A stretch of 64,000 bases of DNA from Elymus sibiricus (Eukaryota > Streptophyta > Magnoliopsida > Poales > Poaceae), in contig CM077665.1 in assembly GCA_039707655.1 (NCBI GenBank), forward strand, positions 294,566,205 through 294,630,204, given 5' to 3'. The translations under genes were made by a program, and so were the position numbers. The notes beneath the pieces were generated by a model that was given only the letters and a program-made list of their open reading frames with translations, had not been told where the DNA came from and made no database searches. This document shows, in pieces, positions 52,762 through 64,000 of the stretch. Positions within the stretch are counted from its first letter, which is position 1; every line of letters begins with the position of its first letter.

Positions 52762-54831
52762 ATGACTCAAGAAAACACCAAGTTGTGTGATTTTTCCAAT
52801 ACTAATAATAATGATTTTATTAGTACTCCTATTGCTCGTCCCGCCACTAGTGCGGAGTCTTGTGATATTAATGCCGCTTTGTTGAATCTTGTCATGAAAT
52901 ATCAATTTGCCAGTACTCCTAATGAGGATGTTGCATCCCATCTAAACACGTTCGTAGAATTGTGTGATATGCAAAAGAAAAAAGATGTGGACTATGATAT
53001 AGTGAAGTTGAAAGTATTTCCTTTTTCCTTGCGGGATCGTGCAAAAATTTGGTTTTCCTCTTTGCCTCGCAATAGTATCGATTCTTGGAATAAGTGCAAG
53101 GATGCTTTTATCACTAAGTATTTTCTGCCCACGAAAATTATTTCCCTTAGGACACAAATCATGAATTTTAAGCAACTTGAGCATGAACATGTTGCAAAAT
53201 CTTGGGAAAGAATGAAGTTGATGCTAAGAAATTGTCCTACTCATGGTTTAAATCTTTGGATGATCTTACAAAAAATTTATGCGGGATTGAATTTTGTCTC
53301 AAGAAATCTTTTAGATTCCGCCACGGGTGGTACTTTTATGGAAATTACTATGGGTGAAGCTACTAAATTGCTAGATAATATCATGGCAAATTATTAACAA
53401 TGGCATACCGAAAGAGCACCTACTAGTAAAAAAGTTAATTCGGTTGAAGAAATTAGTACTTTGAGTGATAAGGTTGATTCTTTGATGAAATTGGTTGCTA
53501 GTAAAAATGCTCCTATTGATCTTAATGATGTGCCTTTGTCTACCTTGATTGAGCAAAATAGTGATTCCTTAGATGTGAACTTTGTCTCGCGAAACAATTT
53601 CAATAACAATGCTTATAGAGGTAATTTTAATCCTAGGCCTTTTCCTGGAAATTCTTCTAATAATTATGGCAATTCCTCTTACAATAATAATAGGAACACC
53701 TCTGATCTTGAGAGTAATATTGAAGAATTTATCAATGCGCAAAAGGCTTTTAATACTACGATAGAAGAAAAGTTGAATAAGATTGATAATATGTCTAGAA
53801 GCATTGATAGAATTTCTCATGATGTTGAAAATCTCAATTTGAAAGCTTTTGTGCCTAAGATTGATGAATCAATTAAAGCTTTATATGTCTCTATGGATGA
53901 AAGTAAGAAAAGTACCGCTATGCTTAGAGCTAAAAGAGAAATCTTAGAAAAATCATTTTCTAGTGATTGCCTTCATAAAAATGATGAAGATCTTAAAGTG
54001 ATTGTGGTTTCTTCTATTGATTCCTTGTTTAGTAATATCAAAATTGTTTATAAAGGTACTTAAGCAGAATCAACTTTAGCTAGAAGGCGTCCCAATAATT
54101 TGGAGGGTGAAAATCTTGATGAAAATTTTGATAAAAGTGGGTTTGAAGAGGTCAAAACTTTAACTAGTGATGTGCCCATTATTTTGGATTGCAAAGACTT
54201 TAATTATGATAGTTGATCTTTGATTGAATGTATTTCTTTGCTGCAATCCATGTTGAATTCACCCCATGATTATGAGCAAAATAAAGCTTTTACTAAAAAT
54301 ATCATTGATGCCATGATGAAATCTTTAGAAGAAAAGTTGGAGTTGGAGATGTCTATTCCTAGAAAATTACATGATGAGTGGGAACCTAAATTTAAGGTCA
54401 AGATTAAAAATTATGAGTGCTTTGCTTTATGTGATTTTGGTGCTAGTGTTTCCACGATTCTGAAATCTCTGTGTGATGTGCTTGGTCTCACCAATATTGA
54501 AGAATGTTCTCTTAATTTGCACTTGGCGGATTCTACTATTAAAAAGCCTTTGGGAAGAATTAATGATGTTATTATTCTTGCAAATAGGAACTATGTGCCC
54601 ATAGATTTTATTTTGCTTGATATTGATTGCAATCCGTCTTGTCCCATTATACTTGGTAGACCATTTTTACGCACTATAGGTGCCGTGATTGATATGAAAA
54701 AAGGCAATATTCGTTTTCAATTTCCAATAATAAAGGGTATGGAACACTTCCCTAGAACAAGAATTAATCCACCATATGAATCAATCATGAGGGCATCCTA
54801 TGGATCCAAAACCAAAGATGACAATACTTGA
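52762..54831 (+). pseudogene. E14 gag-protease polyprotein with three in-frame stops
   Basis: One frame of 690 codons from ATG 52762 (MTQENTKLCDFSNTNNNDF) to TGA 54829. Residues about 30-210 are a retrotransposon gag core (HLNTFVELCDMQKK, FPFSLRDRAKIWFSSLPRNS, YFLPTKIISLRTQI, IYAGLNF). Asn-rich linkers (RNNFNNNAYRG, SSYNNNRNTSD) and a coiled-coil-like part (INAQKAFNTTIEEKLNK) follow. The protease region has ALCDFGASVSTI (Asp at about codon 557) and CPIILGRPFLRTIGA. In-frame stops are TAA 53395, TAA 54061 and TGA 54214, so no full protein is made. The absence of RT is a structural property of the element, since the 3' untranslated region follows directly. No CCHC knuckle was seen. Confidence 0.85.
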
Positions 54832-57332
54832 ATCTATGCGTTATGCCTAGATAGGGGCGTAAAACAATAGCGCTTGTTGGGAGGCAACCCAATGAATAAA
54901 TTTATTTTTGCTTTTTGCTTTCTGTTTTTGAGTGTTAACACAATTATTACTCTGTTATGATTGTGTTTTTATGGTTTATTTAGTGTTTGTGCCAAGTATA
55001 GCCTATAGGATGATTCATAAGATGAGTAGAAGCGATGCTGATTCTGAAACAGAAACTTTGCGTCCAGTATTTGATTTTTCATTTTTTACTGGAACGTGAT
55101 ATTGAGATGAAATTTTAAAACAGTATTTCTATACAAACTCTTTACGTTGTCCTAATTTTTAAGAATTTTTAGAGTTACAGAAGTATGGTTAGAGTACAGA
55201 TTACTACAGACTGTTCTGTTTAAGACAGATTCTGTTTTCGTTGCATTGTGTGCTTGTTTTGATGAATCTATGGGTTATATTGAAGGGTATGAGCCATGGT
55301 AAAGTTAAAATACAATAGGTATAATGCAACAATAAAATATGAATGGGTTTGCAACAGCACCTAAAGTAGTGATTTGCTTTATTATACTAACGGATCTCAC
55401 AAAGATTTTGTTGAGTTTTGTGTGATTGAAGTTTTCAAGTTTTGGGTGAGATCACGATGGATGAAGGAATAAGGAGTGAAAAGAGCCTAAGCTTGGGGAT
55501 GCTACAGCACCCCCAATATATATCCAAAGAGGAACAAGCAACTAAGCTTGGGGATGCCCCTGAGTGGCATCCCCTCTTTCTTCTAACAACCATCGGTACT
55601 TTACTTGGAGCTATATTTTTATTCGTCACATATCATGAGTTTTACTTGGAGCGTCTTGTATCATTTGAGTCTTTGATTTCTTTGCTTGTTAGTTTGTCAC
55701 TTGTATCCTTGCTGGACAAACCTATTTGAGAGAGCCAAAATTATGCTATCATTTTTTAGAATTGCTCTATATGCTTCACTTAAACTTTTTGAGCTGTATA
55801 ATTGCTCTAGTCCTTCACTTATATCTTTTTGAGCATGGTGTGCTTGGAAATTTTTGTAGAAATACTCTCATGCTTCAGTTAGATTAATTTGAGAGTTAGT
55901 AAATTTTGAAGAAATCCTCTCATGCTTCACTTATACCTTTTTGAGAGATGAAATCTTTATGCTCATGTGCTTCACTTAAATTTGTTTGAGCTTGCCAAAA
56001 AGCAATGGCAATATATGAAACTAGTCCCAAAGTGATAGATATCCAGGGAGGATATAATAAAAACTTTCATGAAGATCATTGGACAAATTAAACTTGATTC
56101 CTTGTAATAGTTGAAACATGATGATAGTAATATGTGGGTAATGTTAGTGAGTAATTATGCTTTAGTAGGAATATTGATGTTAAGGTTTGTGATTCCCTAT
56201 GCATGCACGAAAGTCAATAGTTATGCAACGAAATTACATCCTACTTATGGTGCATTATTCGGTGTTAGTTATGCTCAATGCTCGATTATGTGAATTTTCG
56301 TTTCTTGGTTTGGTTGCTTCTCAATCTATTTGCTAGCCTCCATTTGTACTAAGTAGAAATACTACTTGTGCATCCAAAATCCTTAAACCAAGTTTTGCCT
56401 TATGAGTCCACCATACCTACCTATATGTGATATTTCCATGCTGTTCCAAGAAAATTTGTATGTGCCATCTCTAAATTTTCAAAATAAATTTTCTCTTTTG
56501 TGTGCTCGTACCGCTCATGAAACGGTGGGGAGTGTCCAATATTTTTCCATGCTAGATGTGTTATTCTCAAGATGAGTGTTTATTCACTTGTCATTGCACG
56601 AGAGTGCGGCGGTAATAGGGATGCCAATTCCCGGAATGAAAAAGAAAAAAATATTTACTTTATGTTGTCAAATAATAAATTCCTTGGAAAGTGTTGGTAT
56701 GGAAGGAAACCGTGGATACGGCCCGCCATGGAATGTGAAAGTTTGGTGGAAAAATGAATAAACTTTATTTTCTGTTTGGGAACCGCCTATGATATATCTA
56801 GCATGGAAAGTATTGTGAACTACTTTGTCATTTTCGTTGATAGGAAAGGCATGCCACCCAAAATATTTTCTCTCTCTCAATTTAAACCTTGAGCTCTGGC
56901 ACCTCTACAAATCTCTACTTCCCTCTACGAAGGGCCTATCTACTTACTTTATGCAATTTTTATTTTTACTTGAGTCTCCATCTTCTCTTAGAAAGCACCA
57001 ACTAGGGGGCACTATGATCGTACTTGAGCATTGGGTATAGCTAATATTTGAGTGTGTTTCATGAACGGATCAATGATTAATCATGATGGGCTAAGGATAA
57101 CTTTCTTTAGTGTTGATATTTTGAAAGAGATGGTTGCTTGTTGGCATGCTTGAGTATTGAAGTCATTATGTTAAAACTAGACTATTGCTTTGAATCATCT
57201 ACAAGTCCAAATGTCCATGCTATACAAAATAAAAGAATAGGAGATGAACATGTTAGGCAGCATTCCACATCAAAAGTTCTGTTTTTATCATTTACCTACT
57301 CGAGGACGAGAAGGAATTAAGCTTGGGGATGC
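54832..57332 (+). other. E14 3' untranslated region and polypurine tract
   Basis: 2.5 kb without coding sequence. It has CGCTTGTTGGGAGGCAACCC (54868), repeated GAGCTTGCC/TTGAG plus TGCTTCACTTA blocks at 55760-55990, and ends CTCGAGGACGAG..AAGCTTGGGGATGC (57299-57332), the polypurine tract. Homologous in order to the 3' regions of E8 and, in part, E7. Confidence 0.75.
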
Positions 57333-58906
57333 TGATACGTCTCCGACGTGTCTATAATTTATGCTTGTTCCATGCTGTTATATTATCATTCTTGGATGTT
57401 TTACAATCATTTTATAACAACTTTATATCATTTTTTGGGACTAACCTATTGACATAGTGCCAAAGTGCCAGTTGCTGTTTTTGCTTGTTTATTACTTCGC
57501 AAATATCAGTACCAAACGGAGTCCAATCGCGACGAAACTTTTTGGAGATTTTTTCTAGACCAGAAGACACCCAGTGGACCAAAGAAGTACCAGAGAGGTG
57601 GGTTGTTGAGGCCACAACCCACATGGGCGTGCCAGGGGGCCCGAGCGCGCCCTGGTGGGTTGTGCCCTCCACGGGGCCCCCTCCACCGCCTCTGACGCCT
57701 ATAAATTCCCAAATATTCATAAAACCCTAAGGGAGTCGACGAAACACAATTCCAGCCGCCGCAAGTTCCAGAACCTCGAGATCCAATCTAAACACCATCA
57801 CGAAGGGGTTCATCTTGTTCATAGGTGCCTCTCCGATGATGCGTGAGTAGTCCACCATAGACCTACGGGTCCGTAGGCAGTAGCTAGATGGCTTCCTCTC
57901 TCTCTTTTGATTCTCAATACAATGGTCTCTTGGAGATATATTTGATGTAAAGTTTTGCGGTGTGTTTGTTGGGATCCGACGAATTTTGAGTTCATGATCA
58001 GTTTCTATCCATGAATAGTATTTGAGTCTTCTTTGATCTCTTATATGCATGATTACTTATAGCCTCATATTTCTTCTTCGAATCTTTGGTTTAGTTAGGC
58101 CAACTAGATCGATTTTTCTTGCCATGGGAATAGGTGCTTTGTGATGGATTCGAGCTTGCGGTGTCCTTTCCCAGTGACAGAAGGGGCAGCAAGGCACGCA
58201 TGTATCGTTGCCATTAAGGATAACAAGATGGGGTCTATTCCTACATGAATAGATCTTGTCTACATCATGTCATCTTTCTTATTGCATTACTCCGTTTTTC
58301 CATGAACTTAGTACACTAGATGGATTCTGGATAGCGGTCGATGTGTGGAGTAATAGTGGTAGATGCAGGCAGGTGTCGGTCTACTTATCTTGAACGTGAT
58401 GCCTATACAATGATCATCGCCTTGGATATCGTCATGATTATTTGATCTTCTATCAATTGCCCAACAGTAATTTGTTCACCCACCGTGTGCTATACTCATG
58501 AGAGAAGCCACTAGTGAATCCTACGGCCCCCGGGTCTACTTTTCCAACATATTGCTTTCTGATATATCTTTTTGCCTGTTTGTTTTCAAATCTACTAAAC
58601 CAAAAATCAAAAAATATATTGCTGCACTTTTTATTTTCTCTTTTTATTTTGTTTTCTTGAGAGATCTATCTCTCCTATCTATCACTACCTAATCTATCTT
58701 TTTACCGTAGAGAGATTGACAACCTCTCTTTCGCGTCGGGTTGCAAGTATTTGTTATTTGTGTGCAGGTGCTGCTTATTGGGTGGTGGTGATCCTCCTAC
58801 TGGTTCGATAACCTTGGATTCATAACTGAGGGAAATAATTACCGTCGCTGTGCTGCATCATCCCTTCCTCTTTGGGGAAATACCGACGCAGTCTCAAGCC
58901 ACGTCA
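57333..58906 (+). repeat. E14 3' LTR
   Basis: TGATACGTCTCC to CCACGTCA, 1574 bp, paired with 50930-52505. Hairpin at 57611-57670, TATA near 57697. Confidence 0.95.
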
Positions 58907-60840
58907 GACGCTACTCACTCATTGAAGGGGGAATTTGCAAACCAGGCAGCTTTAGCTGCCGCACTGGCCGGCATTTTCAAAGGAGAAGAAGAAGAATTTT
59001 CCCGGCGAAAGTTCATGGGCAGCTTCTCGTTCTACAGAGCTGCCGAGGAAGTGAGTACGCTTGCCTATGCATCTTTCCCCAGCAGTACATTAGTTCTTTA
59101 GAGTAGTTGTTCAATATATCCGAGCAAGGCTGGAGACACTGGGTGGAGACAGTGAACTATCCCGCTCCTCAACCAGAGTCTTTTTCTCATGACAACGACC
59201 CTAGTTTCCATGAAGATCCCAAGATAGCCATCATCTTTAATGATAGGATTTTCTATCAAGAGATTACAGATGGCTCTGAGATGGCTCCCCGTCCGGACTC
59301 ACCGGGAGTGTTGCCGTCTACTCTAAGTGTCTATCAAGCCTCGCCTCAAAAAAGAAGTTTCGCACCTGTGGTTCTAACTTCTCTCCCCAAGGGTCGGGCT
59401 CCAAGCGCCGAGCACCCGAGGGGTCGGCTCTAGTGAACCAACCAAGGAACCACAATGCGGCCAAATGGCGGGCTACTGGAGCAGCAACGTCGACTGCTTC
59501 TACCTACAAAAGGTATTCAAATGTAGCGGTGATCTTTTATCAACTACTCTTCTATATGCTTCCAACAGCCATATATCATAATATGAAGGCGATTTTATCA
59601 GGTGCCTCTGTTCGAGGACGTAGCGGATGTGAACAGGCATTCTATCTCAAGGAAATACGCTGCACTAATGCCTCCTCTCGAGGTATCACCCCCCCTGAGG
59701 TCCCTTCCGAGGATCTTCAACTAGAAACTTTGGGTGCCTTCTCTGCCACTAACTCTGAGGTTGAGGGCATGATGTGTCATCGGCAGAGGAAAACCTCTCC
59801 GAGACATCCCATCTTTTCCGATCAAGAGTTTATTGCTCTTAGTTCGGTAGATGCTTACCTCAAAGCTGCTCGAGTGAATTTGGGCATGCATGACCAATTT
59901 AAGGGTCAGATATCACCTTGTGTGTAATTTTTGTGATGTTGACAGACTGCTCGGGAGAAGAACAAAGAACTCTCGAAGGAGCTGAAACTGACCAAAGCAA
60001 AGCTATATACTGCTCAATCAGAGATAGAGAGTATCAAGAAGTTTACCTGAGATGCACACGGTAAGTGTAGTTATAGATGTTGATCCTAAGGAATTTTGAT
60101 CCTTACCTTAACAGGTCCTATGTTCATAGTAGCAGAAACTATTGGTCAACTGGAAGGCTCGAGAAGACCTGCAATACACCGAGTCTCAAGAACAGGCTGG
60201 CCACCGCGTGCTTGCCTGAAGTAGGGATGACAACAATATGTTGAACGTAAAAAATGAGTAGCGGACATGTGAGCTTGAGAGTGTGAAGGCCCAACTAGAG
60301 GCAGCCATGGAGAAAATCTAGAGGAAAAATTAGACTATATCGGTTAATCTTAGCCAACCTTTAAATGATTGGAAACCCCCGACTATCAACTTAATATTGA
60401 TTGATATTCCTTTTAGCTCTCTTGACTGGTCAGCATCAAGAAGCCATGAATTCCTCCTCACGAGATACCTTAAAGAAATTGAGCGAGGTGTACGAATGAT
60501 CTCGAAGATCTATGAAGAGCGTTTTTAAAGATTTATTGGCTGTTGAACCAATTCCAGAAGGAATGTTCTAGCTTGTCGATCATATATGAAGGGATCCCGG
60601 TGTCATTTATAGGTGTGGAAGATATCTGCCTGCCGAGAGGGAACTCGGGAGGCACGGGCTATGATAAAAACCCGTTTTACCAGGGAGTACACAGAGTGCC
60701 TACCCAAAGTTGGCCCTAGAGGAGTAGACGGAAAGGAAGTGCCCATGCATCTGGTGTATGACAATGTTATGCCGGCTGCTCGCCTCTCGCAACAAGATTG
60801 TGCCCTTAAGTCTTTAATAGATGGGCTTGATGAAATGTAA
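58907..60840 (+). pseudogene. E13 antisense gene, 3' part, with intron-like gaps
   Basis: Resumes ATHSLKGEFANQ, then ALAAALAGIFKGEEEEFSRR and SFSFYRAAEE, with a donor-like GTGAGT at 59051. Later coding-like blocks: 59107-59433 (EQGWRHWVETVNYPAPQPES, IFNDRIFYQEITDGSEMAPR), 59433-59927, about 59946-60050 (EKNKELSKELKLTKAKLY, a coiled coil), with GTAAGT at 60060 and TTACCTTAACAG at 60104, and finally 60613-60840 (FTREYTECLPKVGPRGVDGK) ending TAA. Exon-intron borders are proposals. Several stops within blocks suggest decay. Together with 50333-50929 this is one antisense multi-exon gene of a Tat-like element. Confidence 0.55.
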
Positions 60841-61679
60841 GGATACAGTTGTGTGTAATGATTCTATGTATCTAAGTACTTTACATCATTATTCTCGGAT
60901 CTGCAGTACAAACTTTGTTAACTAGCCATCAGCTTCCGCCTCCTCGTCCAGTGGCGGAGGAGTGTTTCCTACTCCTGGCCCGATCACTCGAGCCAGATTC
61001 TCCATATGGTTGGCAAAAGATAAGCAGAGAGCTATGTTATATTACTATTTAACGCAAGAAACATCTTCTAAGAAAAATAGTTCTTCTATCAGTTCCTTTT
61101 CGAAGGGTGTCATGTTAACCGTGATCTGATAACCTATCGTATTAATTGTGCTACAGAGGGGCCAATTCAGGAAAGAAGCCCTAGACATGGTTTTTTTGGA
61201 ACCAAATATTTTCACTTCCATCGTGGCCGACCGATTGTTATCTTAAGAAGGCAAGCTTTTGACTTCACCCGTCTGAGGTACAAACCCAGATGACCCAGAA
61301 GTAACAACCGCAGAGGTGCTCCCTTTACCCTTTGGCCGAACAATCGTGGAAGTAAGAGGTAAGCACAGGAGCCAGGCAGCCCAGCTCGGCCAAAGTTAAG
61401 TCAAATCGATGCATATTATGTCTTTAAGTCGATTATATTGGAAGGTAGCGTACATATAACAAATATCAATGCATAGAGATCGGTTTAGGGCTTTTTTAAT
61501 GAAAGCCCTAGGGTAGTATGTGTCGTACACTTAAAAGATGCTTCCGAAGTAACTTGACGTACCTCAGCTTTACCGAGCAGTACTAAAATATAGTTTTGAA
61601 AACCTTGAGAGGAAAGGGACGCACAGGATACAGTTGTTTTCTGCAAACCGAAGAAAATGTTTAACTAAAGATATAAAAA
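60841..61679. other. E13 spacer between antisense gene and integrase end
   Basis: No coding sequence recognised. The two convergent units, antisense gene (plus) and pol (minus), end on either side. Confidence 0.5.
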
Positions 61680-63060
61680 ATTGTAGAGGTTGCTTCTATT
61701 AACCGTAAAAACGTCAAAGTCGTGTAGCGTTCCATGGGTTTGGCTCCAGCCGATTGTCCTTAGGATCTCAGATGTGATATGCCCCTCCGGTGAGTACCTG
61801 GTTGATTACGAACGGTCCTTCCCATTTGACCGACAGTTTATGTTTCTGCTTCTTGGGATGGTGCCGCAAGACCAGGTCTCAAACATTAATGCTTTAGCCC
61901 GGACCTCCCTGCTTTGATAACGCCTTGCGTGTTGCTGATAAAAGGTAGAATGCACCCGAGCTAGCGCACGCTCTTCTTAAAGGGCGTCCAAGTCATCTTG
62001 TCTATCGAGCTTGGCCTCCTGTTCTTCATACATATGCACTCGAGATGCATCATGTAAGAGATCACATGGGAGGACAACCTCAGCTCCATAAACTATGAAG
62101 AAAGGTGTGTAGCCCATGGATCGATTGGGCATGGTGCGCAAGCCCCAGAGTAGGGAATCAAGGTGCCTCTACCCATTGACAGCCTGCCTCTTTTAAAGAG
62201 CGGACCAGTCATGGCTTGATGCCACTCAAAATTAGTCCATTGGCGCACTCCACCTGTCTGTTGGACTAGGTTGATACACTGAGGCGTAATCAAGCTTAAT
62301 GCCCATTTTTGCGCACCATTCCTTTACTTCCTTGGTTGTAAACTTGGATCCATCGTCCATTATTATATGGTGGGGACACCATAATGTTGAACTACGCTAG
62401 AGATAAAATAAATCATCGTCCCCACTTTGGCCGAAGTCATTGGTTTTGCCTCGATCAAGTTTGCATCTACCATGACGAGTAGATACCTCTTTTTATTGGT
62501 CCCCCCCTCTAAGGGGCCGACCATGTGAAGCCCATGGACCACAATGGGCTAGGTGATCGGAATAGTCCAAAGAGTTGTGGGGGCATATGACTTTGGTTAG
62601 CAAAAACCTAGCATCTGATACATTGCTAGACCAGTGTTTTTGAATCTGCTCTAGTCGTTGGCCAATAGAACCCGGTTCGAAAGGCCTTGCTTACCAAGGC
62701 CCTAGGTGTGGCGTGATGGACGCCCATGCCAGAGTGGATCTCCGCAAGCAGGCATTTTCCATCCTCATCGAATATGCATCATTGGAGGACGCTTGTGACC
62801 CTCTTTTTATAGAGCTCGCCTTCATGAACCTTATAGGCCTTGGATCGTTCAAGGATCTGTCGCGCATCTGTTTGGTCCTCGGGCAGCTGTTTGTGGAGTA
62901 GGTATGCGAGGAGGGGTTCGGTCCAAGGCATGATTACTGCCATGATTTCATGAGCCGAGGATTTTTCTTCAGCCTCTGGATCCCCAATTATTTCCTCGTC
63001 TTGTTCAATGGCCAGGGAGGTGGCCTTTCCCAATGTTTTGGACTCGGGTAGAATATCTCC
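61680..63060 (-). pseudogene. E13 integrase, decayed
   Basis: Minus-strand pieces of a Tat-type integrase: zinc-region remnants and LSNRVLLAND near 62670, IIMDDGSKFTTKEVKEWCAK (second catalytic Asp) near 62360, MGIKLDYASVYQ, then MGYTPFFIVYGAEVVLPCDL near 62110, and a C-terminal part with ALARVHSTFYQQHARRYQSR near 61960. Many frameshifts and stops. The integrase end is near 61680. Confidence 0.8.
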
Positions 63061-64000
63061 TTATTGCGAAACCACAGATGGCTTAAATAGCCGTTCCAAG
63101 AAAGTGTTTTCGGGGATAGGATTGCTTTTAGCGCCCATTCTGGCAAGAACGTCTGCAGCTTGATTGTTGTCCCATGGGATATGGTGGAACTCTAACTCTT
63201 CAACCCGGGCTGAGATTGTTAAGACGGCATTTCGGTATGCTGTCACTTTTTTTTGTCCGTTGAATTAAATTCGTCGTTAACTTCAGACATGACGAGGTTA
63301 GAATCGCCTTGGACCTCGAGACGTCGGACTCCCATAGAGACCGCTATCTGAAGTCCATGCAGCATCACCTCGTATCCTGCTATGTTGTTAGAATCGGTGT
63401 ACATTTGTAGTACGTATTGAATGTTGTCGCTAGTTGGTGATGTGAGAACCACCGATGCGCCTAATCTGGCGAGCATTTTGGATCCGTTGAAGTACATTGT
63501 CCAATGCGAGTACGTACTGTGCTCTCTAGGGAGCTCGGCTTCCGTCCACTCTGCCACAAAATCTGCCAACACCTAAGATTTAATAGCTCAGTGTGTTTGA
63601 TATGTGATTTAAAAAGGTAGGATCTCAATTGCCCACTTAGCAATTCGCCCGATAGCATCCCTATTATTGATTATACCATTGAGGGGTACTTCGGATGCCA
63701 CGACTGAGCATTCTTGGAAATAATGTCGTTGTTTCCGAGATGCCATGAAAACTGCATAGGCTATCTTCTCATGGTGAGGATACCTGGTTTTACACGAGGT
63801 AAGTACTTCAGAGATGTAGTAGACAGGCCTTTGAACCTGGAGTTTGTGACCTTTGACGTCGCGCTCTACAACAAGTACTGTGCTGACGACTAGGTTTGTG
63901 GTCGAGATGTATAACAACATCGGATCACCTGCTCCGGGTGCTGCCGGTACATGAATAGTCCACTTGAAATTTTGGTCTGTTTCAGCAATCTGTAGAGGGG
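63061..64000 (-). pseudogene. E13 RNase H regions, decayed and cut by window end
   Basis: The minus strand shows the RT-connection/RNase H part (PVYYISEVLTSCKTRYPHHE, AVFMASRKQRHYF) at 63850-63640 and a second RNase H at 63572-63061. In the latter the usual DGS motif reads YFNGSK and the NxxAEYE motif reads NNIAGYEV, so two catalytic acids are lost, while VQGDSNLV is kept. Dual RNase H indicates the Tat lineage. A stop and frameshift lie near 63575-63610. RT and the rest lie beyond the window. Confidence 0.82.

Larger units (their letters stand above)
50930..58906 (+). mobile_element. E14: complete gag-protease Athila-like retrotransposon
   Basis: LTRs 50930-52505 and 57333-58906 with perfect TSD GACGC (50925-50929, 58907-58911), a perfect primer site, one gag-protease frame and a long 3' untranslated region. 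RT, RNase H and integrase are absent, so it depends on an autonomous relative. It is inserted in the antisense gene of E13. LTR identity is about 95% by eye, so the insertion is not very recent. Confidence 0.95.

Noticed and set aside
1..64000. tRNA, rRNA or miRNA genes
   Set aside because: No tRNA-like or rRNA sequence was noticed; tRNA similarity is limited to primer sites. A tRNAscan-SE and Rfam search would settle this.

Overview
The window looks like intergenic DNA from a Triticeae grass (wheat, Aegilops or barley type). It is almost entirely nested LTR retrotransposons of the Ty3/gypsy superfamily plus one small CACTA DNA transposon. I found no convincing host gene, rRNA or tRNA. The organism call rests on LTRs beginning TGATACGTC.., Athila-type primer sites (TGGCGCCGTTGCCGGGGA), Tat-type polyproteins with a second RNase H, and subterminal ACGGCAAAG/CTTTGCCGT motifs, all typical of Triticeae repeats. 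Family names are deliberately not assigned; elements are numbered E1-E14 from left to right.

Layout. 1-3394: unclassified repeat DNA. 3395-14788: an old minus-strand Athila-like element E2 (LTR 12288-14788). It is split in its RNase H by E1 (3531-9178, TSD AATTT), a pol-less Tat-like element. 14789-16267: the 3' end of a sister copy of E2. 16268-19408: truncated Tat-like E3 (minus). 19409-25333: E4, a non-autonomous Tat-like element with two LTRs. 25334-27439: E5 (plus), pol end, LTR, primer site and gag start, cut by E6. 27440-33067: Tat-like E6 (minus) with a long open RT-RNase H. 33068 to about 41045: Athila-like E7 (plus) with an 853-codon protease-RT-RNase H frame. About 41045-46112: E8 (minus), pol-less, with an intact 253-aa ORF, joined tail to tail with E7. 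46113 to about 48650: a Tat-like LTR (E9) split by the CACTA element E10 (46450-48185, TSD AAG). About 48650-50332: LTR-like remnants E11 and E12. 50333-64000: Tat-like E13 (minus pol), whose antisense gene is interrupted by E14 (50930-58906, TSD GACGC), a gag-protease-only Athila-like element.

The most interesting pattern is in the Tat-like elements. E1, E3 and E6 each carry, between the integrase end and the 3' LTR and on the strand opposite gag-pol, a gene with its own TATA box. It encodes a protein with a basic N-terminus, a B3-like DNA-binding domain and (E1, E3) an acidic tail. In E1 this antisense gene is the only clearly intact long ORF: pol is missing up to the integrase stop codon. 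E13 carries a different, apparently intron-containing antisense gene in the same position, resembling the plant family called putative gypsy-type transposon. Extra antisense ORFs are known in Tat-lineage elements such as maize Grande. A B3-like identity, and its retention in a pol-less derivative, is what deserves checking.

The relative order of insertion is clear at several places: E1 into E2, E6 into E5, E7 into E6, E14 into E13 and E10 into E9. Two sites show internal-LTR-internal order, which points to inter-element recombination, and E4 has no target-site duplication and different hosts on its two sides.
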